Shown: piece by piece, positions 9,092-17,574 of the stretch
Layout of the letters: each line of letters starts with the position of its first letter
Position numbering within the stretch: position 1 is the stretch's first letter
Source of the DNA: Singulisphaera sp. GP187
Lineage (GTDB): Bacteria > Planctomycetota > UBA1135 > UBA2386
Assembly (NCBI GenBank): GCA_945871815.1
Contig: CAMBXM010000007.1
Span: 1 to 51,006, forward strand
Direction: 5' to 3'
DNA: 51,006 bases
The notes under the pieces: generated by a model
Seen by the model: only the letters and a program-made list of their open reading frames with translations
The model's database searches: none
Told to the model about the DNA's origin: nothing
Position numbers and translations under genes: made by a program

Positions 9092-10792
9092 ATGCCGCAT
9101 TCCCGCATGTACCGCTACCTGATCGCTTTCTTGTTCGCCTTCGTTAGCGCCTCGCTGCGAGCGCAGAGCGAGCCCGCGTTCACGCACGAGTTCGGCGCAC
9201 CTGGCCAGCAGGGGAGTTTTCGCGTCAAGTTCGACGACCGCGGCGCCGGCATCTACTTCCTGCAGTTGATGGATCACTTCGCCACGCCCTCGGCGCAAGC
9301 GAAGAAGCCAGAGGAGTTGACCGCCGCTGACTACATGCTGCTGGTGGGCAATGGCAGCGACTACTCGCTGTTGGTGCGTGAAGTCGAAACGTCGTTGTTC
9401 GACAAGAATCCGTGGGACCAAGCTTGGTCCCGCTCCGTCGCACCTGGGGCAGTGTCCTTCGCCATCGAGTCATCTCGCGGACTGCGGCTCACCAAGACCT
9501 TCCGTCATCGACAAGACCAGCGCGGCTTCGCAATCGAGTTGAAGCTCGAGAATCTGCGCCTCGCGGATGCCGCCGTCCCCAGCGTCATGCTGCAGATGAG
9601 TGGTCCCGCAATCGTCAACCGCACGGAGTTGGCGATGTTCGGCACCTCGGCGTGGGCAGTTGCATCGACCGAGACGGGTGAGGTTGCGCACGTAGGGGCC
9701 AGTGCCGAGGGAGCGCGACAGGACCTGATGATGTTCGACGCGCAGCGCTTCGAGATGACCGGGTCCTCCAACCGCTTTTTCGGCAGCTTCCTGTTCCCGA
9801 TGGATGAGGCGACGCGCTCGGCGGTGACCCGTGTCGACGTCGAGTCGCTGCCGCGGATCGCCAACGCCGATCTCATGGTGGCCGCGCGCTCGATGCCTCG
9901 CACGCTCGTGCAGTTGCGTCTGCCGATCCCGGTGATTGGCTCGGCGAGCACGGTGTCGTTCGGGCTCTACCTGGGGCCGAAGTCGTTCTCGGTGTTCGAC
10001 GAGAGCCCCGAGCATGCGCGCTTCTCGCCGATTCTCGATGTCGATCTGGAGCCACCGTGCTGCGGCAGCATCGTGATCCCTGGCGGTCGCTTCATGGCGA
10101 CCATGCTGGTCAAGCTTCTCGGCTTGTTCCACGGCATGTGTGGCGTCTGGGGTGTGTCGATCATGCTGCTGACGATCCTCGTCCGCGGCTGTCTCGCGCC
10201 GCTGAACTTCCGCATGCAGAAGTCGATGCGGGCGTACGGCAAGCGCATGGCCGTGGTGAAACCCAAGCTCGACAAGATCAAGGAGCAATACGCCGACGAT
10301 CCGAAGGCCTACCAGCAGGCGATGATCGCATTCCAGCGCGAGAACAAGCTGATGCCGCCGCTCGGCGGTTGCCTGCCCATCTTTCTGACGATGCCGATCT
10401 ACATCGGCCTCTTCACGGCGCTGCGCACGGCCTACGACCTGCGCCATCAGGGCTTCCTGTTCATGGGCGATCTCAGTGCGCCAGACATGCTGTTCGGGCT
10501 GCCCTTCTGGCCGGGCCACTTCAACATCCTGCCACTGGTCTGGATCTCGCTGATGCTGATCCTGCAGTCCAAGATGCCGTTGCCGACCGATCCGCAGCAG
10601 CGGCAGATGCAGCAGATCATGCGCTACATGCCGCTCATGTTCGGTGTGCTGCTCTACAACTATGCCGCCGGGTTGATGGTCTACATGGTCACGTCCATGG
10701 TCTGGACGTTTGGCGAGTCGGCAGTGACGAAGAAGATCCTCGGCCCGATCGATCCGAACGCAGCGGCGATGGCGCCGACGCCCATGATGTGA
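9092..10792 (+). CDS. yidC: Membrane protein insertase YidC
   Basis: YidC inserts and folds inner-membrane proteins, alone or with SecYEG. The 566-residue length fits Gram-negative YidC. An N-terminal hydrophobic signal anchor (LIAFLFAFVSASL) is followed by a long periplasmic beta-rich domain to about residue 320. The conserved 60-kDa insertase core follows, with the first core helix (GVSIMLLTILVRGCLAPLNF) containing the Arg expected in the hydrophilic groove, then KPKLDKIKEQYADDP, LPIFLTMPIYIGLF, and PLMFGVLLYNYAAGLMVY. An alternative ATG at 9107 would still keep the anchor. No rnpA or mnmE is adjacent. Confidence 0.94.
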   Translation: MPHSRMYRYLIAFLFAFVSASLRAQSEPAFTHEFGAPGQQGSFRVKFDDRGAGIYFLQLMDHFATPSAQAKKPEELTAADYMLLVGNGSDYSLLVREVETSLFDKNPWDQAWSRSVAPGAVSFAIESSRGLRLTKTFRHRQDQRGFAIELKLENLRLADAAVPSVMLQMSGPAIVNRTELAMFGTSAWAVASTETGEVAHVGASAEGARQDLMMFDAQRFEMTGSSNRFFGSFLFPMDEATRSAVTRVDVESLPRIANADLMVAARSMPRTLVQLRLPIPVIGSASTVSFGLYLGPKSFSVFDESPEHARFSPILDVDLEPPCCGSIVIPGGRFMATMLVKLLGLFHGMCGVWGVSIMLLTILVRGCLAPLNFRMQKSMRAYGKRMAVVKPKLDKIKEQYADDPKAYQQAMIAFQRENKLMPPLGGCLPIFLTMPIYIGLFTALRTAYDLRHQGFLFMGDLSAPDMLFGLPFWPGHFNILPLVWISLMLILQSKMPLPTDPQQRQMQQIMRYMPLMFGVLLYNYAAGLMVYMVTSMVWTFGESAVTKKILGPIDPNAAAMAPTPMM

Positions 10793-10888
10793 GTCGAGAG
10801 AGGCTGCGCGAGCCTCGGGTAAAGGCCGAGATCTCGTGGGCAGGCACCCGGCGGTTGCGCGCCGGTCCGTGTGCGCTCCAATGCGACG

Positions 10889-11869
10889 ATGAGCCACGAC
10901 TCCTCTCGCTCGCTCGCACATCGTCGTCAGTTCCTCCGCGCCGCTGCTACTGGCGCGGCTGGCCTCGGCGGCTTCTCGTTGCTGGGGCTGCCCGCGGAAG
11001 CGGCGACTCCGGCCTTGGGCCAGGATCGCGGCGAGCCTCTGTTCACCATCAGCCTCGCCCAGTGGTCCCTGCATCGCACGCTCGGTCGCGACGGCAAAGA
11101 CAATCTGACCTTCCCCAAGCGCGCCAAGGCGTACGGGATCGACGCGGTCGAGTACGTGAACAGCTTCTGGAAGGAACAGGCGCAGGACGCTCGGTACCTG
11201 AAGGACCTAAAGACGGTCTGTGAGAGCGAAGGCGTTCAAAGCGTGCTGATCATGGTTGATGGCGAAGGCGCACTCGGCGATCCGGATGCGAAGAAGCGCA
11301 GCGAGGCAGTCGCCAACCATCACAAGTGGATCGATGCAGCGAGGAGCCTTGGTTGCCACTCGATCCGCGTCAACGCGCAAAGCAGCGGTTCGTGGGCGGA
11401 GCAGACGAAGCTCGCGGTCGACGGTCTGCGACGTCTATGCGAGTACGGCGAAACCGCTGGCGTGAACGTCATCGTCGAGAACCACGGGGGCTTGTCGAGC
11501 AACGGCAAGTGGCTCAGCACCGTGTTGGCGATGGTGGGGCACCCACGCATGGGGGCGCTGCCGGACTTTGGCAACTTCCGCGTCAGCAAAGACGAGCTGT
11601 ACGATCGCTACATCGGCACGGCCGAACTCATGCCGTTCGCCAAAGGCGTCTCGGCCAAGTCCCACGACTTTGACGAGAAGGGTGATGAGACCGGCACCGA
11701 CTACCGGCAGATGCTGCGCATCTGCTGCCTTGACCACGGTTGGCGTGGCCGTATCGGAATCGAGTACGAGGGCGGTCGCCTCTCGGAGGACGAAGGGATT
11801 CGCGCGACCAAGGCGCTGCTCGAGCGCGTGCGCGACGAACTCAGCACGGGTCTACCGGCCAACAAGTGA
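10889..11869 (+). CDS. Tat-exported sugar phosphate isomerase/epimerase-like TIM-barrel protein
   Basis: A 326-residue member of the xylose-isomerase-like TIM-barrel family (AP endonuclease 2 superfamily). The N-terminus carries a twin-arginine signal, HRRQFLRAAATG, followed by a hydrophobic stretch, so it is probably exported folded. Features of the barrel are FTISLAQWSLHR, GIDAVEYVNSFW, HKWIDAARSLGCHSIRVN, VIVENHGG, and GIEYEGGRLSEDEGI; the Glu and His residues would bind a metal. Such proteins are numerous in planctomycetes, and the substrate is unknown. The ATG at 10889 is favoured over an in-frame GTG at 10871 because it opens directly onto the Tat signal. Confidence 0.88.
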   Translation: MSHDSSRSLAHRRQFLRAAATGAAGLGGFSLLGLPAEAATPALGQDRGEPLFTISLAQWSLHRTLGRDGKDNLTFPKRAKAYGIDAVEYVNSFWKEQAQDARYLKDLKTVCESEGVQSVLIMVDGEGALGDPDAKKRSEAVANHHKWIDAARSLGCHSIRVNAQSSGSWAEQTKLAVDGLRRLCEYGETAGVNVIVENHGGLSSNGKWLSTVLAMVGHPRMGALPDFGNFRVSKDELYDRYIGTAELMPFAKGVSAKSHDFDEKGDETGTDYRQMLRICCLDHGWRGRIGIEYEGGRLSEDEGIRATKALLERVRDELSTGLPANK

Positions 11870-11892
11870 CGCGATCCGTCAGGGCGCCGATT

Positions 11893-11981
11893 GCCGGCGG
11901 TAATGGGCCGCCGGCGGTGATGGGCTGCCGGCGGTGATGGGCCGCCAGTAATGGGCCGCCAGTAATGGGCGCCAGTGTTGG
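11893..11981. repeat. Degenerate tandem repeat (17-bp then 14-bp units)
   Basis: Three 17-base units (GCCGGCGGTRATGGGCY) run from 11893 to 11943, followed by shortened units GCCAGTAATGGGC(C) at 11944-11957 and 11958-11970 and a decayed copy at 11971-11981. The repeats lie between the TIM-barrel gene and the tRNA-Cys gene. The step from 17 to 14 bases suggests expansion by slippage plus a deletion within the unit. Confidence 0.85.
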
Positions 11982-12023
11982 AGAGACGCTGCGCGGCCGG
12001 TCTTGAGGGCCGAGAGAGGAGTG

Positions 12024-12094
12024 AGGTCCCGGGCGGAATCGAACCGCCGTAGACGGATTTGCAATCCGTTGCCTAACCACTTGGCTACGGGACC
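12024..12094 (-). tRNA. tRNA-Cys (GCA)
   Basis: On the minus strand the sequence folds into a complete cloverleaf of 71 bases. The acceptor stem is GGTCCCG with CGGGACC, the anticodon stem is ACGGA with TCCGT around the loop TTGCAAA (anticodon GCA, bases 12060-12062), and the T-arm is GGCGG-TTCGATT-CCGCC. The discriminator base is U, as is usual for tRNA-Cys. The 3' CCA is not encoded. Confidence 0.96.
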
Positions 12095-12208
12095 AAGAAC
12101 GAGGCGGAGAGGGTATCGAGCGGCGGTTCTGGATCAAGTGCGAGCGCCTGGACCCCGCCATTCGTATCATCCTCGCCCGGCATCGCAGCCGGTTCGGACC
12201 CCGACCCA

Positions 12209-12451
12209 GTGAAGACCAAGAAGAACATCCACTTCGAGTTCAGCCAGGACCTCGTGCGCGAGCCCTTGCTCTACAAGATCAATCGCTCGTTCGACGTCGT
12301 TGTCAACATTCGTGGCGCCTCGGTCACGGACCTGGGCGGGTTCATCGCCCTCGAACTCGAAGGCGAGCAGGCCGAAATCGACCGCGTGATCCAGTACCTG
12401 CACTCGCAGGGCGTCACGTTCGGCGAAAGGCTGGGCGGTCCGGAGCGATGA
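12209..12451 (+). CDS. Stand-alone NIL-domain protein
   Basis: An 80-residue protein that consists of little more than a NIL domain, the ferredoxin-like fold known from the C-terminus of MetN-type ABC transporters and from some ferredoxins. Typical features are the opening INFEF-like KNIHFEFSQDLVREPLLYKI, VNIRGASVTD, GGFIALELEGEQAEIDRVI, and a closing YLHSQGVTFGE. Stand-alone NIL proteins are thought to sense a small ligand such as methionine, but the ligand here is unknown. The start is GTG at 12209. Its stop overlaps the ggt start (ATGA), so the two are translationally coupled. Confidence 0.82.
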   Translation: MKTKKNIHFEFSQDLVREPLLYKINRSFDVVVNIRGASVTDLGGFIALELEGEQAEIDRVIQYLHSQGVTFGERLGGPER

Positions 12452-14199
12452 GACTTCGCGGGCGCGATAGCGGTCAAGCCTCGCGGCGCATCAGGGTGGC
12501 GCTCGGCTTTGTGGTGGCGGGGTGGTTGTTGCCTGCCAGTGCCGTTCACGGCGATGGTCGAAACCCGGCGCTGCTGCCGAACGACATGATCGCACGCGGC
12601 CGCAACGCCGCCGTTGCGACCTGTGAGCCGCATGCGACGGCGGTCGGACTCGAAGTGCTGCGCGACGGCGGCAATGCCGTCGATGCGGCGGTCGCGATCG
12701 CATTGACGCTCGCGGTGACACACCCTCAGGCCGGCAACCTCGGCGGCGGTGGCTTCCTCATCGTGCGCATGCACGATGGGCAAACCGCGGCGTTCGACTT
12801 TCGCGAGAAGGCCCCGGCCGCCGCGACGGCGACGATGTATCTCCGGCCCGATGGCACACTCGACACCGAAAAGGTGCAGTACGGTGCGACCTCAGCCGCG
12901 GTTCCAGGAAGCCCAGCCGGTCTCTGCCTCGCCTTGGCGCAGTTCGGCAAGAAGTCGCTTCGGGAGTTGGCTCAGCCAGCGATTGCGCTGGCAAGGCACG
13001 GTGTCCCGGTCGACCAGTTCCTAGCCGCCGCTTTGCGCGACGAACGTGAGCTCCTGGGCCGCAGCGCGACCGCTCGAGCAATCTTCTTCAAGGATGGCGA
13101 ACCACTGAAGCAGGGCGAGCTGCTGATGCAGCCAGATCTTGCGGCCACATTGGAGCGTTTCGCCGAAGCCGGCCCTTCTGGGTTCTATCGCGGCCGCACC
13201 GCCGAACTGATCGCTGCGCACATGGCGAGCAATGGCGGCTACGTGACGGCCGCCGATCTCACGACGTATGCACCGGTGCAACGCGAAGTGTTGCGTGGGA
13301 CCTATCGTGGTTGCGAAGTGCTGTCGATGCCACCGCCCTCTTCGGGCGGAGTGGCACTGCTCCAGATGCTCAACCTGTTGGAGCCCTACGATCTGCGCTC
13401 GATGGGGTTTGGCAGCAGCGAGACCTTGCACTTGCTGACGGAGGTCATGCGTCGTGCCTATGCCGACCGCGCCAAGTGGCTCGGCGATCCTGACCATGTC
13501 TCGGTGCCAACGTCAGGACTCGTGTCCAAGGACTATGCGACTACGCTGCGGCAGGGTCTGCGCACGGATCGCCGCAGCGAGGTTGCGCCTGGCGTGCCGC
13601 CTGGGGCCCCCGAGGGCGACGACACGACCCACTTCTCGGTGGTGGACCAGGCAGGCAACGCAGTGGCCTGCACGACGACGCTCAATGCGACGTTCGGGAG
13701 CGGTGATGTGGTTGCGGGCGCGGGCTTCTTGCTCAACGACGAGATGGATGACTTTGCCGCTCGTCCGGGCACTCCCAACCAGTTCGGCTTGGTCGGTGGC
13801 CGAGCCAACGCCATTGCACCTGGCAAGCGAATGCTGTCCTCGATGACGCCGACGATCGTGGTGCGCGACGGCAAGGTCGTGGTCGTTCTGGGCGCGCCGG
13901 GCGGCGGTCGAATCATCAACGCCGTGATGCAGGTCCTGCTCAACGTCGTAGACCATGGCATGACCCTCGAGTCCGCTGTGCGAGCGCCTCGCATCCATCA
14001 CCAATGGATGCCGGACTCGCTGATGTGGGAGGAGAACTCACTGCCTCGCGACGTGCGTCAGAAACTGGCGGCGATGGGGCACACGTTTGAGCCCCGGCCC
14101 CGCGCGATTGCGCGGGTGCAGTGCATCGCGATTCGCGACGATGGCGAGCGCATCGCCGTGTGCGACCATCGCAGTGGCGGCAGTGCTGGGGCCTTCTGA
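12448..14199 (+). CDS. ggt: Gamma-glutamyltransferase
   Basis: An exported N-terminal-nucleophile hydrolase that cleaves or transfers the gamma-glutamyl group of glutathione and related peptides. The 583-residue length is usual. A signal-like hydrophobic stretch lies near residues 14-32. The family block CEPHATAVGLEVLRDGGNAVDAA (split here: DGGNAVDAAVAI near residue 74) and AGNLGGGGFL near residue 95 are present. The self-cleavage site is DDTTHFSVVD, with Thr393 the expected nucleophile of the small subunit, and SSMTPTIV follows. It is coupled to the NIL gene and converges on the zinc-ribbon gene. Confidence 0.95.
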   Translation: MRLRGRDSGQASRRIRVALGFVVAGWLLPASAVHGDGRNPALLPNDMIARGRNAAVATCEPHATAVGLEVLRDGGNAVDAAVAIALTLAVTHPQAGNLGGGGFLIVRMHDGQTAAFDFREKAPAAATATMYLRPDGTLDTEKVQYGATSAAVPGSPAGLCLALAQFGKKSLRELAQPAIALARHGVPVDQFLAAALRDERELLGRSATARAIFFKDGEPLKQGELLMQPDLAATLERFAEAGPSGFYRGRTAELIAAHMASNGGYVTAADLTTYAPVQREVLRGTYRGCEVLSMPPPSSGGVALLQMLNLLEPYDLRSMGFGSSETLHLLTEVMRRAYADRAKWLGDPDHVSVPTSGLVSKDYATTLRQGLRTDRRSEVAPGVPPGAPEGDDTTHFSVVDQAGNAVACTTTLNATFGSGDVVAGAGFLLNDEMDDFAARPGTPNQFGLVGGRANAIAPGKRMLSSMTPTIVVRDGKVVVVLGAPGGGRIINAVMQVLLNVVDHGMTLESAVRAPRIHHQWMPDSLMWEENSLPRDVRQKLAAMGHTFEPRPRAIARVQCIAIRDDGERIAVCDHRSGGSAGAF

Positions 14200-14344
14200 C
14201 AACCGCGAGCGAGTCGGTTCGCCGTGAGTCTTGAAGACCCTGGGCGCGGCCAAGATCTAGCCCGCCCCGACAACCTCGGCTACGCCGGCTGACGCGGCCC
14301 GCAGCACATGACCCACCGCAGGCCAACGCCGCCGGAGCCCGGTC

Positions 14345-14374
14345 ACTGGGATCTGGGTCGCTGGGATCTGGGTC
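14345..14374. repeat. 15-bp direct duplication at the end of the 14373 gene
   Basis: The 15-base unit ending CTGGGATCTGGGTC occurs twice in a row (14345-14359 and 14360-14374), differing only at the first base. The second copy overlaps the stop codon of the minus-strand zinc-ribbon gene. Probably a recent tandem duplication. Confidence 0.7.
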
Positions 14375-15572
14375 ACTTGGCGCGGTTGAGGCGTTCCTTG
14401 CGCCACGCGTCAAACTCGGCCTTGGTCGGATACTTGCCCAAGAACCTGCTCCACGCCTCGGCCGTGCGCGCGTTGTGGTCAGCCTTGCGAGGGTCGAGAT
14501 CGACGCCGTCCTCGACCGCGACGAAGCCTGCATTCAAGCCGGCGAAGATCGTCTCGAGCACCTTGTTGAACTCCCAAGCGGTCATCTGCTCACTGCTGGA
14601 CTTGTAGTCGAGTTGGCGCAAGCGCTCGACAATGCCAAAGGCAGCGAAGTAGCCCATCTTCTCGAGTTCGGTCTTGGCCGCTCGCGCGGGCTTGCCGCCA
14701 TCGACAACCGTCGCAACCAGGGCCCGAACTTCTTCCCGCTTCGCATCGTCGGCCTCTGCCGTCCATGGCAGTTCGCCGAGCGACTTCACATCAAAGACCT
14801 CGTCGATGCTCTTGGTCGTGTTGCGCTCCCATTTCTCCTTGGGAGTGCCGTCATCGGCAGGCTGCGCCGGTGCTTCGGCCTCCTTTGCTGCCGGCTTCTC
14901 GGTGGTGGCCACGGCTGGTTCGGCTTTTCCGTCGAGCAGCTTGGCGCTCGCGTCGGCCAGAACTGGCGCCGGCTCCGTCTTCGGCTCCGTTTTCGGCTCG
15001 ACCTTGGGCTGCGGTGGCGCGACATCCTGCTTGCTTGCCTCTGGCGCGGGCTTGGCGGCTTCTTGGTTCCCGACGACTGCTTGGTCGGTCCCCTTGGCTG
15101 GTTCCTTTCTGCCCGAGCCGAGGACAACAATCACCGCGACGATGGCGAGGGCCGCGATGCCGCCGCCAGCCAACAGCATGGTGTTGTTCTTCTTTGGTTC
15201 GCGCTCGCCGGCTTCCTTTCGGTCGCCGCGCGTACGGCCGCTCTTGCCGTCCTTCGCTTCAGCGGGCTCCGCACTCGTGCCGCGGCTTGAACGCGCCAGC
15301 CGCGTCGGCGCAGCCTCAACCTTTGCCGCTGACGTGCTCGCGGCGCGAGTACCGACGGCTGACTCCTTCTTCCTCGTTGGAGGACTGAGCGGTACCGATG
15401 CGGTCTTCGGGGCTGGTGCTGGTGCCGTTGCCGGTGCTCCGGCCGTTTTGCGCTGGGCAGCGACATCGATCACGCTGCCGCACTTCTGGCACTTGGCTTT
15501 GTCTCCGGAGAACGACTCAGGCAGGCGGTACTTCGCGCCGCAGTTGTCACAGGCAATGGCGAGGACGGACAT
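14373..15572 (-). CDS. MJ0042-type zinc-ribbon membrane protein
   Basis: The 399-residue product starts with a zinc ribbon: CDNCGAKY near residue 8 and CQKCGSVIDV near residue 29. A basic, low-complexity segment follows, then one membrane helix (TMLLAGGGIAALAIVAVIVV, about residues 130-150). A Pro/Ala/Glu/Lys-rich stretch to about residue 250 leads into an alpha-helical C-terminal domain (LGELPWTAEADDAKREEV onward). Topology suggests the ribbon is cytoplasmic and the helical domain extracytoplasmic. The function is unknown. It lies 57 bases downstream of a protein of the same architecture, so the two are likely an operon of diverged duplicates. Confidence 0.82.
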   Translation of the reverse strand: MSVLAIACDNCGAKYRLPESFSGDKAKCQKCGSVIDVAAQRKTAGAPATAPAPAPKTASVPLSPPTRKKESAVGTRAASTSAAKVEAAPTRLARSSRGTSAEPAEAKDGKSGRTRGDRKEAGEREPKKNNTMLLAGGGIAALAIVAVIVVLGSGRKEPAKGTDQAVVGNQEAAKPAPEASKQDVAPPQPKVEPKTEPKTEPAPVLADASAKLLDGKAEPAVATTEKPAAKEAEAPAQPADDGTPKEKWERNTTKSIDEVFDVKSLGELPWTAEADDAKREEVRALVATVVDGGKPARAAKTELEKMGYFAAFGIVERLRQLDYKSSSEQMTAWEFNKVLETIFAGLNAGFVAVEDGVDLDPRKADHNARTAEAWSRFLGKYPTKAEFDAWRKERLNRAK

Positions 15573-15629
15573 GGGATTTCAGGCTGGCTAGGGAACGGGC
15601 TGGGGAGAGGTTGGGAATGGGCGGGACGC

Positions 15630-16967
15630 CTACTTGTCCTTGGGCTTGCTGCTGCTCGCGTCGAGCAGATCCTCGGACTGGTCGATCGCGTCCTGATAGG
15701 TGTCGTTGGCAAAGCGCCACCACCACGCGAACCACTGCCGGATGACGGATTCGCGAGCAGGCTTGTCCTTTGCCGCGTCGCCGCTGCCGCGCACGTCATA
15801 CGCGAAGGCCATCCCGGTCATGTCGAGCAGGCAGCGCGTGACCTGCGAGATCTTCTGGTTGTTGCCCTGGACGTCCGGGTAGAGCTCGTAGAGGGCATTC
15901 ACCAAGCGCGGCATGGCCGGCTTGCCGATCGCCTTGAGTGCCGAGGAGCTGCGGCCAAACAGGTAGCCTGGAGAGTCCGGATCCGCGCTCGCGATCAGGT
16001 CCTTGACCAAGGCATCGATTTTCTCGCGAACCGGCTCAGGCGTGTCCGCGAGGTGCGCGATCGGAGCCGGATCGGACTCCTTGACCTTTACCAGGGCGCC
16101 ACCTCGGTTGGTCTCGACGAGCTTGGGTTTGGCGACCTCTTCGCTGGGCTTGAAAGTGTTCGACGAATCGCCTGGACGCTTGCCCCGGACGACGGGTTTC
16201 GCCGTCACCTCGAAGGAGGCCACGCGCATCTGCGAGGCCTGGAGGCTCCACTGCACGGTGACCTGGGCTCCGGCTTTGGGGTCGTAGACCGTGTCGCCGG
16301 GCTTGTTGCTGAAGTAGAAGGTCATCGCACCTGCGCCTGCCTTCACGGCCGACTCACTTACATCCGCCGAGGAACATTCCATCTCGGAGAACAGGCGCGT
16401 GGCGTCGTGCTTGGGCAGCGCGGCAACGATTGCCTGGTCGCGTGCATCGCCGACCAGAGTGGCGTCGATACCGAGAACCGTGGCCATCGCCGCCAAGTCG
16501 GAGTAGGTGCGCAATGTCAGCAGGTCGCCGGTGGCGACCGCACGAGCCCAACGCATGCCCTGATCGGCTCGGGCCTTCCGATCGATCTGCAACTGTGCGT
16601 CTGCGGTGTTCGTTGGCGCCGCGGCTTTCGGCTTTGGCTGGTCGCCACCGCGGCTCATCAGCACCAAGGTGCCGACTATCAGGACCGCGCCGACACCGAA
16701 ACCGATGTAGGCCTTGCTGTAGTCCTTGGCCTTCGGTCGCTTGGTGGCGCCTGCCTTTGGGAAGAAGACGCGCTGGCACTGCGTGCACGCCACCTTGATG
16801 TCGATCGCGTCTTCGGCGATGCGATACTGCGCGGCGCACTGGGGACAGAAGATGTCGACCTTGCCATCGCTCCGCGGCCGACCGGCTGCGCGCGTGGTGG
16901 ACGAAGAGGACGGGCGCTTGGCGGCCGATGACGAACGGGAGGACGACGAACGGTCGCGCCTAGCCAC
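15630..16967 (-). CDS. MJ0042-type zinc-ribbon membrane protein (paralogue)
   Basis: The 445-residue product has a Ser/Arg-rich N-terminus, then a zinc ribbon (CPQCAAQY near residue 41, CTQCQRVFF near residue 62) and a membrane helix (YIGFGVGAVLIVGTLVLM, about residues 87-104). A globular part follows (80-270), then a Lys/Glu-rich linker and a HEAT-like C-terminal part (ALKAIGKPAMPRLVNALYEL near residue 355, with CLLDMTGMAFAYD and QWFAWWWRF after it). The start is GTG at 16967. No function can be assigned. The architecture matches that of the next gene downstream. Confidence 0.82.
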   Translation of the reverse strand: MARRDRSSSSRSSSAAKRPSSSSTTRAAGRPRSDGKVDIFCPQCAAQYRIAEDAIDIKVACTQCQRVFFPKAGATKRPKAKDYSKAYIGFGVGAVLIVGTLVLMSRGGDQPKPKAAAPTNTADAQLQIDRKARADQGMRWARAVATGDLLTLRTYSDLAAMATVLGIDATLVGDARDQAIVAALPKHDATRLFSEMECSSADVSESAVKAGAGAMTFYFSNKPGDTVYDPKAGAQVTVQWSLQASQMRVASFEVTAKPVVRGKRPGDSSNTFKPSEEVAKPKLVETNRGGALVKVKESDPAPIAHLADTPEPVREKIDALVKDLIASADPDSPGYLFGRSSSALKAIGKPAMPRLVNALYELYPDVQGNNQKISQVTRCLLDMTGMAFAYDVRGSGDAAKDKPARESVIRQWFAWWWRFANDTYQDAIDQSEDLLDASSSKPKDK

Positions 16968-17328
16968 GATGATGGAATCCTCGACGAGGGGGAGAGGGGG
17001 CCGGGGGACGGTAAGGCCGACGCGCGCAACCTGTCAACCTGTGCGGGCCTGTGACCACCTTGGAGAGTAGCTCCGGGCGGCGACCTTCGTCCCGAGATGG
17101 CGGGCGCAGAACCGCCCGAGGCCAAGGTGCAGTGGTCGATCTCATGGGGGGTTCTGGGCCCGTCTCAACCAAGGGCTTCTCCGTCTCTTGCGGGAAACCG
17201 CACACTCGGGTGGACACCCTACAAGGGCAGCGATACAGCACACTTGATCTCATTCCCCTTCCGCCACGCTTCGTGACCCGAGCGCTGAACACAGACGATG
17301 ACGTGCACAGGTTGCGGCCTGCTCGGGG

Positions 17329-17443
17329 GCGCCTTCTGCCGCAAGGAGAGGGCGGTGCGCCCCGGGCAGGGGGCGGCGACTCAGGGCCCGCACCAGTCGC
17401 TGCTGCGAGCGCGAATTCGTATCCGCAAGCAGACAGAAGGCGC
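17329..17443. repeat. 10-bp inverted repeat with a 95-base spacer
   Basis: GCGCCTTCTG (17329-17338) and its exact inverse complement CAGAAGGCGC (17434-17443) lie in the gap upstream of the exopolysaccharide genes. It could close a long stem in a leader RNA or be chance in GC-rich DNA. Confidence 0.4.
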
Positions 17444-17562
17444 GCCATGCCGATGACCCGTGCGGGGACCAGCGCGACAAAGGGCCTCGGCTACGTCGCC
17501 GTGGGCGATCGGGTCGATGGCCGGATGCGCTTTGCCTGGTTGTCCGCCACGGTCCCTGCCGC

Positions 17563-17567
17563 AGGAG
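17563..17567 (+). promoter_or_regulatory. Shine-Dalgarno site that fixes a TTG start
   Basis: AGGAG at 17563-17567 stands seven bases before the TTG at 17575. It is one of the few clear ribosome binding sites in the window and supports the TTG as the epimerase start. Confidence 0.7.
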
Positions 17568-17574
17568 TCATCGT

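Larger units (their letters stand above)
11870..12208. other. Intergenic stretch with tandem repeat and tRNA-Cys
   Basis: This 339-base stretch without protein genes holds the tandem repeat array (11893-11981) and tRNA-Cys (12024-12094, minus). The remaining 114 bases before the NIL-domain gene show no clear promoter box. Confidence 0.6.
16968..17574. other. 607-base gap before the exopolysaccharide locus
   Basis: This divergent gap lies between the zinc-ribbon operon and the epimerase gene. It contains a 175-codon plus-strand open frame (17051-17578), but its Arg/Gly/Pro-rich translation resembles no protein family and looks like a high-GC shadow. A 10-base inverted repeat (GCGCCTTCTG at 17329-17338, CAGAAGGCGC at 17434-17443) encloses about 95 bases. 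The stretch is long enough for regulated promoters or an untranslated leader. No known riboswitch was recognised. Confidence 0.5.

Noticed and set aside
9470-11074. 534-codon open frame on the minus strand
   Set aside because: It lies opposite yidC and the start of the TIM-barrel gene, and its His/Arg/Glu-rich translation matches no family. It is a third-position GC shadow.
14345-14374. 15-base duplication as an attachment site
   Set aside because: There is no integrase, tRNA or element boundary near it; simple tandem duplication explains it.
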